Assembly (NCBI RefSeq): GCF_014650995.1
Contig: NZ_BMWA01000008.1
Span: 124,001 to 188,000, forward strand
Source of the DNA: Streptomyces viridiviolaceus
GTDB lineage: Bacteria > Actinomycetota > Actinomycetes > Streptomycetales > Streptomycetaceae
Length of the DNA stretch: 64,000 nt
Direction of reading: 5' to 3'
The translations under genes and the position numbers were made by a program. Shown piece by piece: positions 57,596 through 64,000 of the stretch. Each line of letters begins with the position of its first letter. Within the stretch, counting starts at the first letter, position 1. Under the pieces are notes generated by a model. That model had not been told where the DNA came from. It saw only the letters and a program-made list of their open reading frames with translations, and did not search any database.

Positions 57596-58509
57596 GGCGG
57601 GGTCAGCTCCTTGGCGCCGATGGGGGGTCGGGGTGCGGCGTCGTGCTTCGGCATGCCCAGGAGCACCGCAAGGGCGAGCACCGTGCCCGTGACGCGCAGC
57701 GTCAGCCGGGCCGGGTCCTCGGGCAGCGCCTCGCCGAACGAGAGGGTGCCGAGCACCGCCGTGTACAGGCAGGTCACGGTCGTGCACACCGGCACGATCA
57801 GGGAGGCCCGGCAGCGTTGCAGCGCGGCCTGCGACATGACCAGGCCGAACGCGCCGGTGAAGAGGAGGAGGTACGGGTACGGGGAGCGGAGGACGGCCTG
57901 CAGGGCGCTGTCCCACGCGCCGGCCGACAGACGGCCCGAGACACCCTTGACGGCGAGCGAGCTGACGCCGTACAGCAGGCCGACCGCCACCCCGTACTCG
58001 ACGCCGGCCGTCGGCAGCCGGTGCCGGCGGACGGCGCGGCGCTCCGCCGACCGGTACAGCCACACCCCGGCCGCCAGCGACGGCACGCACACCAGCAGCA
58101 CCAGCGGGTACGGCGCCCCCTCGCTCACCGTCTCGGCGCCCTCTCGCAGCGACAGCACCACCATCAGCAGCGCGGCGAGGATCGCGGCCAGCGCGTACCG
58201 CTCCCGGCCGCTGGTCTCCTCGCCCAGCAGCCGGGACGACAGCAGCACCAGCAGCACCAGCCCGGAGACGAAGATGCCCTGCGCGGCGGCGATCGGCAGC
58301 GTGCGGTAGACGACCAGCTGCGCGGCGAACCCGGAGGCCAGCGCCAGCGAGCCGGCGATCCACAGCGGGCTGCCCAGCACCAGGCGCAGCATCCGGGCGG
58401 GCCGGCGCACGCTCACCTCCGGCAGGGCGGCCAGCGCCCGTTTCTCCAGGACGAAACCGGTGCTGTACAGCACGTTCGCCAGCAAGGCCGCGGCCACTCC
58501 CCACCACAT
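57592..58509 (-). CDS. EamA/DMT-like integral membrane protein
   Basis: 305 residues with ten hydrophobic segments, beginning WWGVAAALLANVLYSTGFVLEKRALAALPEV. The fold repeats twice (N-terminal five, C-terminal five helices), as in drug/metabolite transporters and Mg/lipid-linked-sugar flippases. EmrE-like ends VYRTLPIAAAQGIFVSGLVLLVLL and SQAALQRCRASLIVPVCTTVTCLYTAVLG are the conserved helices. Its end overlaps the Trm112-like gene. In this operon it could flip a lipid-linked glycan precursor or supply a small metabolite. The substrate is unproven. Confidence 0.75.
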   Translation of the reverse strand: MWWGVAAALLANVLYSTGFVLEKRALAALPEVSVRRPARMLRLVLGSPLWIAGSLALASGFAAQLVVYRTLPIAAAQGIFVSGLVLLVLLSSRLLGEETSGRERYALAAILAALLMVVLSLREGAETVSEGAPYPLVLLVCVPSLAAGVWLYRSAERRAVRRHRLPTAGVEYGVAVGLLYGVSSLAVKGVSGRLSAGAWDSALQAVLRSPYPYLLLFTGAFGLVMSQAALQRCRASLIVPVCTTVTCLYTAVLGTLSFGEALPEDPARLTLRVTGTVLALAVLLGMPKHDAAPRPPIGAKELTPP

Positions 58510-58523
58510 CCGACACGTCCCCC

Positions 58524-59255
58524 CTACGTTCGGCGCGCGTGCAGCAACAGGATCGACGCCAGCGGCGGCCGGGCACAGGCCAGCCGGTCCAGCGGACGCA
58601 GCGGGCGCGGGACCCCGTGGAAGGGCGCCCCGGCCAGACGTACGACGTCGAAGCCGGCCGCCGTCACGAACTCCCGCAGCGCTCGGGCGGTGTACAGCCG
58701 CAGGTGGCCCACCACCTCGGAGCCGGGGCGGCCGTGCACGGCGCGCAGGCTGACCTCGGAGAACACCGGCTGGACCCCGGCCAGCAGCAGGGCGCGGTTG
58801 TACCAGGCGGCCAGGTTCGGGGTGGACAGCATCAGGTGGCCGCCGGGGTGCAGCACGCGGCGGATCTCGTCCAGGGCGGCGTCCGGGTCCACCAGGTGCT
58901 CGACCACCTCGCTGAACAGCACGGCGTCCGCGGTGCCGGTGCCGAACGGCAGCCCCCCGCCGGTGAGTTCGCCGCGCACCGCGTACGGCAGCCGGGTGCG
59001 GGCGCGGCGCAGGGCGTCCTGGGACCAGTCGACGCCGACGATCCGGTGCCCGCGGAGGCAGGGGGCGGCGGTGGCGGCGGCGGTGCCGTCGCCGCAGCCG
59101 ATGTCCAGGACGGTCTGCGGGCGCTCCCCGCCCCTCAGCGCTTTTGCCAGCATGCGGGCCTGGCGGATGCTGCGGGGTGCGCCGGAGGCGACCGGGACGT
59201 CGGGGTTCTCGTAGAAGTCGCGCAGCTCCGGGGGCCGGGCGGGGGCCGTCGTCAC
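58524..59255 (-). CDS. Class I SAM-dependent methyltransferase
   Basis: 243 residues, GTG 59255 overlapping the preceding acyltransferase-like gene by four bases. Motif I is VLDIGCGDGTAAATAAPCL near residue 50, motif II IVGVDWSQDALRRA near 72, and FSEVVEHLVDPDAALDEIRRVLHPGGHLMLSTPNL is the UbiE/COQ5-like post-I/II segment. The C-terminus (LRLYTARALREFVTAAGFDVVRLAGAPF) resembles sugar and lipid methyltransferases such as those in glycolipid clusters. Substrate unknown. Confidence 0.85.
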   Translation of the reverse strand: MTTAPARPPELRDFYENPDVPVASGAPRSIRQARMLAKALRGGERPQTVLDIGCGDGTAAATAAPCLRGHRIVGVDWSQDALRRARTRLPYAVRGELTGGGLPFGTGTADAVLFSEVVEHLVDPDAALDEIRRVLHPGGHLMLSTPNLAAWYNRALLLAGVQPVFSEVSLRAVHGRPGSEVVGHLRLYTARALREFVTAAGFDVVRLAGAPFHGVPRPLRPLDRLACARPPLASILLLHARRT

Positions 59256-60544
59256 GAGGTCACCTCCGTGGTGTGCAGGTGGTGCTCGAACAGGTCCCGC
59301 AGACGGGCGCCGTCGCCGGGGCCGAGCAGCGTCCGCGACCAGCGCAGGACCAGGTGGAGGCGGCCCGCGGTGGAGGCCGTGGTGACGGTGAGGCCCCGCG
59401 GCATGCGGGCCGGGGCCGAGAACCAGACCGCGTCCGCCCGGCCGGCCTCCTCCCCGAAGTCCAGCGGGTAGGGGATGCGGCCGAGGTTGCTGAGCAACGT
59501 CGTGGACGTCCACGGCGCGACGGCCCGGCGCAGGGCGCGGGTGAGGGCGGCGCGGGCGGCGACCGGGGCCCAGGGAGAGGTCAGCAGGGCGGCGCCGCGG
59601 CCGAGTTGGGGGCGCGGGAGCGCCTTGAGGGCGCGGGTGCGGGTGGCGGTGCGGCGCAGCAGCTCGGGCAGGGCGCAGCCGGTCAGCTCCTCGGGGGAGA
59701 AGGGGACTTCGACCAGCCGGGTGCCGTTGCCGATGGGCATGTCCGCGTCCCGGGGGCGGTCGTCGACCGGCATGGTGATGCGCAGGGGGCGGGGGCGGGC
59801 GCCGTGCTCCCGGTTCCAGTGGGCGACGGTCAGCGCCGTGGCGGCCATGAGCTGGTCGTTGACCGTGTAGGGGGAGCCCGCGGGGCGGTGGGGGAGGGCG
59901 AGTTCGGCGACCAGCACGCCGTTGCCGTTGCCCGGGCAGGGTTCGGGGGTACCCGGGGCCACCCGGGCCGGGCGGGTCCAGGGGGAAGGGGCGGTGCTGT
60001 CCTCGGGGGCCTCGGCCGTGGTGCGTACGGGCGGTGCCGCGGGGGAGTTGTCCCGGCCGCCGTACAGCTCCGCCGCCGTGGCCAGCACCCGCAGGCAGGC
60101 CGGGCCGTCGAGGGCGGTGTGGTTGACGGTGAGCACCAGTACCGTTCCCCGGCCCTCCACCACCTCTAGGCGGACCGGCGGCGCCGCCGACAGCGGGGGC
60201 GCCTCGGTCAGCGCCCGGGTCCGCGCGTCCCGCAGCGCGCCCGGCCCCGGCGGTGCCACGCGCACCACGTCCACGTCGGGGGCGTCGGTCAGCTCCCATT
60301 CGTAACGGCGGCGGTACCAGGGCCCCGGCGCCTCCCGCATCAGGATGCGGGGGTGACGCAGCAGGGCCTCGGCGACGGCCTTGCGCAGCCGGGCCACATC
60401 GACGGGGCCGGGGAGACGGACCTCGATGTGGACCGTCTCCGGCTCCTCCCGCAGGAGGCAGTGCCGGGCCACCTCGTCCACCACCGGGAACGGAATGCGT
60501 ACCGGTGGGTTTGTCACGCCCGCTCGCCCCTCGGCGGTGGTCAT
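59252..60544 (-). CDS. Condensation-domain (PapA-like) acyltransferase-like protein
   Basis: 430 residues from ATG 60544 overlapping the upstream arabinosyltransferase-like gene by four bases. The HHxxxDG catalytic motif reads NHTALDG near residue 140, so the first His is replaced by Asn and the second, catalytic, His is kept. The C-terminal DFGW-like and bridge regions are partly visible (STTLLSNLGRIPYPLDFG). Stand-alone condensation proteins of this kind (PapA, acyl-phosphatidyl or trehalose acyltransferases) esterify lipids or glycolipids. It may acylate a glycan made by the neighbouring genes. An NRPS carrier is not present. Confidence 0.8.
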   Translation of the reverse strand: MTTAEGRAGVTNPPVRIPFPVVDEVARHCLLREEPETVHIEVRLPGPVDVARLRKAVAEALLRHPRILMREAPGPWYRRRYEWELTDAPDVDVVRVAPPGPGALRDARTRALTEAPPLSAAPPVRLEVVEGRGTVLVLTVNHTALDGPACLRVLATAAELYGGRDNSPAAPPVRTTAEAPEDSTAPSPWTRPARVAPGTPEPCPGNGNGVLVAELALPHRPAGSPYTVNDQLMAATALTVAHWNREHGARPRPLRITMPVDDRPRDADMPIGNGTRLVEVPFSPEELTGCALPELLRRTATRTRALKALPRPQLGRGAALLTSPWAPVAARAALTRALRRAVAPWTSTTLLSNLGRIPYPLDFGEEAGRADAVWFSAPARMPRGLTVTTASTAGRLHLVLRWSRTLLGPGDGARLRDLFEHHLHTTEVTS

Positions 60545-63500
60545 GCCCGCTCGCCCCTCTCCCCGTGTCCGGTGCTCTGCTCGTGTCCGGCGCGCTGCCC
60601 GTATCCGGCACGCTGCTCGTGTCCGGTGCTCTGCCCGTACCCGGTGCTCTGCCCGCGTCCGGTGCTCTGCTCGTCTCCGGCGCGCTGCCCGTACTCGGTC
60701 CGCTCCCCGTGTCCGGTGCTCTGCCCGTATCCGGCACTCTGCTCGTGTCCGGCACTTTGCTCGTCTCCGGCGCGCTGCCCGTACTCGGTCCGCTCCCCGT
60801 GTCCGGTGCTCTGCCCGTATCCGGTGCTCTGCCCGTGCCCGGCCCGCTCCCCGTGATCCGCGGGCTCTCCGTGATCCGCGCGATCCTCTGCGTCCGCCAC
60901 CCGGGGCAGCGGCCGGGTCGGCGCCTCCGGATCGGCGTCCCGTCGTGGACCCCAGCTCACGAGCGCCGCGAACAGACCGATCAGCGCCAGCAGTTGCGCG
61001 ACGTGACCGAACGCGCCGTCGCCCGCGCCGGGCGGCTCCCCGGCCCCGAAGGCCGCGGCGATCCCGGCCCCGGCCGGCGCCGCGAAGGCCACCGGCACCA
61101 GCAGCGCGGGCCGCCGCCACGCCACCACCGCCAACACCGGCACCAGCAGCGCCGACGGGCCCGCGATCACCACGCCGACCAGCGTCAGCGCCACCGTGCC
61201 GAGCCACGGACCGGGCAGCGGCGGAACCGGCTGCGGCGCGTCGGGGCCGGGCGCGCGCCGCCGCCACAGCACCAGGCCGACCAGCGCGGCGATGCCGGCA
61301 CCGGAGCCGATCAGCGCGGCGTCGTACGTCGTGGCCGGCTCGTACGACAGCTTCACCGAGCCGCCCGCGCCCTCGGGGACGTGCCAGCCCTGCTGCCAGC
61401 CGTCCAGCCGCACCGGCGTGAGCTCCTCGCCGTCGAGCGTGGCCTTCCAGCCGTCGTTGAAGTTCTCGTACATGGTCAGGTACGAGGCCGCGCCCGAGCC
61501 GACGCCGACCTCGCGGCGGTCGCCCAGCCAGTCCCGGACCTCCAGCTCACGCCCGGCCGGCGGGTCGCTGACCGAGCCACGGGTCAGGGTCACGCCGGTC
61601 AGCGTCAGCGCGCCGTCGTCCCCGCCCTCCAGCCGGTGCTCACCGGCCGTCAGCTCCACCCCGGCGGACCTGCGGCCCTCCTGGCACAGGGTCACCTCTA
61701 CCGGCCGCCGTTCGACCAGGTCGCCCACGGTGCCCCGGACACCGGTCCGGTACAGCCTGCCGTCCAGCGCCACGTCCGGCCCCTGCCCGCACGGCAGGGT
61801 GAACTCCCTTCCGGCGTCCGGCTGCGGGGTGCGGTGCTGCTCCAGCGCCGGGAGGTAGGCCTCGGTCAGGCCGACCGGCAGCTGGAGTTCTTCGCCGGCC
61901 ACCGGGTTGTGCAGGGTCAGCGGTGCCGTCCCGGTGACCGTGATGTCGAGGCGGTCGGTGGTGATCGGGCCGAAACGGGCCAGGCCGTTCTTGTCCACGC
62001 CGGCGATCGCGGCACCGTCCGGGGAGCTGATGCGGACCTCGGTGGGCCGCGTGGACAGCCCGCCCGCGGCGGCCAGCACCAGTTCGTCCACCGGCACCTT
62101 GCCCTCCCAGCGCAGATGGACGGTCGGCCGGTCGCCCGCGATCCACGCCGTCGTCAGGTCGCCGTCGGTGAGGTTGCGCGCCGCCAGGCCCGCGCCCAGG
62201 CGGGCCGTGGAGTCGGCGGTGGCGGTGATCCGGCTCCGCTGCCCGGGGGCGACCTCGTACAGCAGCCGGTCGAGTTCCGCGCCCGGCACCGGCACCGCGC
62301 TCGCCCGTACCTCGAACGTGCCGCTCGCGGCCGTGCCGAAGCGGCGGTGCAGGCCCGCCTCGGTGCCGGTCGGGGACAGGCCGGTCGGGTCGGCCGCGCG
62401 GTGCAGGGAGACGATCTCGGCGGCGGCGTCGGAGCCGGCCGCGTCGGTGGGCAGCCGCAGCAGACGGGTGACCTGGACGTCCGGCAGGTCGACCTCCGCG
62501 AAGCCCGCGCCGGTCAAGTGGGCGTCGCGGGCGGTGGAGTCGACGATCGTCAGCTTCATCCAGTCCGTCGCCCCCTCGGGCGCCCGCACGGTCTGGGTCG
62601 TGCCGTTCGCCCGCAGGAAGCTGGTCGCCTCGCCCCGCTCGGTCTCCACCCGCACCCGGGTCGCCGCCGCCCGCACCCCGTCCTGCGGCAGCGGCGTCAC
62701 CGCGAACGAGCCCGGCATGTCGTACGACCTGCTGAAGCCGATGCGCAGCCACTGCCCGTCAGGCGAGCCGGGCGCGCCCTCCGTCCAGGCGGTGTCCGGG
62801 TCGCCGTCGAAGGCGTTCACCGGGTCGTACTGCGGCAGGTGGAACAGCCAGTTGCCGTAGGAGGAGGCGGTGACCGAGCGGGCACCGCGCAGCTCGGCGA
62901 CCGTCTGGTGGGCCAGGCCCTCGGACGGCAGGATCTGGTGCGGTTCCTCGCCCGGGTTCTGCACGGCGTCCGGCGCGTTGCGTTCGTCACGGGTGTACGT
63001 GTACGAGGTGTTGGCGTTGACCAGCCCGAACCGGGTGTCCGCCCGGCGCAGCCCGTCGCCCGTCACCTGCAGCTGCGGGGTGCCGAGGCCCGGGTGGCGG
63101 TCGCCGGTCAGCACGGTGGGCCGGCCGCGCAGCTCGGTCGCCTGCGGCAGCAGCGCCTCCGGACCGCCGGAGACCACGGCGGTGGCGGCGACCGGCGAGA
63201 GGCGGGCCGGTCCGGGCCGGGGCACGTCCTCGCTCGCCGGACGGTAGATCTCCACCGCCCGCTGCCGCGGATACAGGCCCTCGACCTGCAGCGGGGTGTC
63301 GTCCGCGATCACGCCGCCGGTCATCACCGGCCCGAGCCCCGTCACCCGCTCGTACCCGGACTGCTCCAGGGTCCGCTTCACCGTGGTCGTCGGCACGTGG
63401 CCGATCTGGTCGGGGTCGAGGTCGTTGCGCACGACGACGTAAAAGATTCCGGCGCGGCTCAGGTGGTCGGCGAGCCCCGGCACCTCGGCGCCGGTCGTCA

Positions 63501-64000
63501 GGGCCTGCTCGACGGCGTCCATCGCGCGCCGGTTGCCGGGGGTGCCGAACGGGACGTGGTCGCGCTGCGCCCAGCGGGAGCCGGCGACCACGTCGAGCGG
63601 CTGGTCGATGGGGGAGCCCCAGGTGTGGATGCCGTGCGCGGTCGCCGGTACGACGAGGGCGCGCGAGTCGGGGGAGTACTTCTCCAGCCAGTCCGCCGTG
63701 GCCTGCCAGTAGGCGGGGATCCGCTGGAACGAACCGGGGCTGAGGATCGAGCCGTTGAGGTACGGCCACAGCAGTCCGGGCAGGACCAGGACGGCCGCCG
63801 CGGGGGGAAGGAACCGGCGTCCGTCCGCCCGGCCGCGGACCCCGCGCGGCGCGGCGGCCGTGCCCACGAGGTGGGCCAGCCCCAGCACGAGCGCCAGTGC
63901 CAGTCCGGTCTGGAACTTGTAGATGTTCCGGAACGGCGACAGCGGGCCGTCCAGCCAGTCCTGCACCACCCCGTGGAACGGGGCACCGGACGCGCCGCCG
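60541..64000 (-). CDS. AftD/DUF3367-type arabinofuranosyltransferase (5' end outside window)
   Basis: At least 1153 residues, open at the right edge. The visible part starts within the membrane/GT-C region (FRNIYKFQTGLALALVLGLAHLVG), then has ectodomain modules including a DUF3367-like and carbohydrate-binding discoidin-type segments (VNAFDGDPDTAWTEGAPG, LTDGDLTTAWIAGDRP, SSYGNWLFHLPQ) and three membrane helices near the C-terminus. AftD in mycobacteria adds alpha-1,3 arabinofuranose to envelope arabinan. Streptomyces homologues have no proven product. The last 110 residues are cytoplasmic hexapeptide repeats (STGYGQ, RAGDEQ, RTEYGQ types). It is the first visible gene of a coupled leftward operon. 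Confidence 0.82.
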   Translation of the reverse strand, partial: GGASGAPFHGVVQDWLDGPLSPFRNIYKFQTGLALALVLGLAHLVGTAAAPRGVRGRADGRRFLPPAAAVLVLPGLLWPYLNGSILSPGSFQRIPAYWQATADWLEKYSPDSRALVVPATAHGIHTWGSPIDQPLDVVAGSRWAQRDHVPFGTPGNRRAMDAVEQALTTGAEVPGLADHLSRAGIFYVVVRNDLDPDQIGHVPTTTVKRTLEQSGYERVTGLGPVMTGGVIADDTPLQVEGLYPRQRAVEIYRPASEDVPRPGPARLSPVAATAVVSGGPEALLPQATELRGRPTVLTGDRHPGLGTPQLQVTGDGLRRADTRFGLVNANTSYTYTRDERNAPDAVQNPGEEPHQILPSEGLAHQTVAELRGARSVTASSYGNWLFHLPQYDPVNAFDGDPDTAWTEGAPGSPDGQWLRIGFSRSYDMPGSFAVTPLPQDGVRAAATRVRVETERGEATSFLRANGTTQTVRAPEGATDWMKLTIVDSTARDAHLTGAGFAEVDLPDVQVTRLLRLPTDAAGSDAAAEIVSLHRAADPTGLSPTGTEAGLHRRFGTAASGTFEVRASAVPVPGAELDRLLYEVAPGQRSRITATADSTARLGAGLAARNLTDGDLTTAWIAGDRPTVHLRWEGKVPVDELVLAAAGGLSTRPTEVRISSPDGAAIAGVDKNGLARFGPITTDRLDITVTGTAPLTLHNPVAGEELQLPVGLTEAYLPALEQHRTPQPDAGREFTLPCGQGPDVALDGRLYRTGVRGTVGDLVERRPVEVTLCQEGRRSAGVELTAGEHRLEGGDDGALTLTGVTLTRGSVSDPPAGRELEVRDWLGDRREVGVGSGAASYLTMYENFNDGWKATLDGEELTPVRLDGWQQGWHVPEGAGGSVKLSYEPATTYDAALIGSGAGIAALVGLVLWRRRAPGPDAPQPVPPLPGPWLGTVALTLVGVVIAGPSALLVPVLAVVAWRRPALLVPVAFAAPAGAGIAAAFGAGEPPGAGDGAFGHVAQLLALIGLFAALVSWGPRRDADPEAPTRPLPRVADAEDRADHGEPADHGERAGHGQSTGYGQSTGHGERTEYGQRAGDEQSAGHEQSAGYGQSTGHGERTEYGQRAGDEQSTGRGQSTGYGQSTGHEQRAGYGQRAGHEQSTGHGERGERA
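60553..60880 (-). repeat. 18-bp coding tandem repeat in the AftD-like gene tail
   Basis: About 18 units encode hexapeptides such as STGYGQ, STGHGE, RTEYGQ and RAGDEQ. A block of four units is itself repeated (around 60650-60720 and 60755-60825), showing higher-order slippage. Codon use here is lower in GC3 diversity than in the rest of the gene. Confidence 0.9.

Noticed and set aside
60553..60880. CRISPR-like repeat array
   Set aside because: The 18-bp units are contiguous without spacers and stay in frame within the AftD-like gene.

Overview
The window is chromosomal DNA of a Streptomyces (or very close relative). The base composition is very GC-rich with strong third-position GC, GTG starts are frequent, genes overlap by ATGA or TGATG, a class F sortase and a LAxTG wall-anchored protein are present, and the order dgt, dnaG, hrdA-type sigma factor, ABC exporter pair, tRNA-Asn pair and mbl matches the S. 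coelicolor SCO24xx region as I remember it. I see no insertion sequence, prophage, CRISPR array or rRNA. Only two genes have unusual composition, both because of short tandem repeats.

Region 1 (1-11.1 kb): a truncated PhoX-like phosphatase, a LAATG wall-anchored Excalibur protein, an SDR/TetR pair sharing an operator-like sequence, the assimilatory nitrite reductase operon (FAD oxidoreductase, nirB, nirD) behind a four-element GlnR-like box, a TauE/SafE transporter, an imine-reductase-like gene divergent from an HxlR regulator, and a class F sortase with a probable partner. Region 2 (11.1-21.1 kb): an FMN reductase behind a SoxR box, an M4 metalloprotease, a GGCT-like protein, assimilatory nitrate reductase nasA, an ElyC/SanA-type protein, sirohydrochlorin chelatase, dgt and a ferredoxin-reductase-like flavoprotein. 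Nitrate reductase, nitrite reductase and the siroheme enzyme form a dispersed nitrate-assimilation set, each with GTnAC/GaAAC-type motifs upstream.

Region 3 (21.1-35.9 kb): dnaG, hrdA-type sigma factor, a heterodimeric ABC exporter with one degenerate ATP site, an FGGY kinase, a YtxH protein, two identical tRNA-Asn, one tRNA with CAT anticodon (probably Ile2), a partner-switch-like group (STAS-ANTAR, STAS, MEDS-HATPase), a GAF histidine kinase with a damaged N-box, and the MreB-like gene mbl.

Region 4 (36-44.6 kb) is the most notable part: a four-gene operon of Trypco1-type protein with a hexapeptide-repeat tail, trypsin-like protease fused to a VMAP-C-like region, MoxR AAA+ ATPase, and a 1645-residue protein. 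The last combines a SAV_2336-type/vWA-like domain, a pseudokinase, a SARP-like DNA-binding/BTAD region and a degenerate HAD domain. It looks like a complete MoxR-VMAP-vWA-type biological-conflict or stress-signalling system in which several enzymatic domains have become signal transducers.

Region 5 (44.8-64 kb): a 1205-residue secreted subtilase, a 19-residue hydrophobic peptide gene, a malonate uptake/activation operon (matC, matB, a fused carboxyltransferase) with a divergent GntR regulator and palindromic operators, a MerR-PP2C fusion, an ATP-grasp gene, and a translationally coupled leftward operon. That operon runs from an AftD-like arabinofuranosyltransferase with an 18-bp-repeat tail through a condensation-domain acyltransferase, a methyltransferase, an EamA-like membrane protein, a Trm112-like protein and an FkbM methyltransferase to a hypothetical gene. 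It probably builds or decorates an envelope glycan or lipid.
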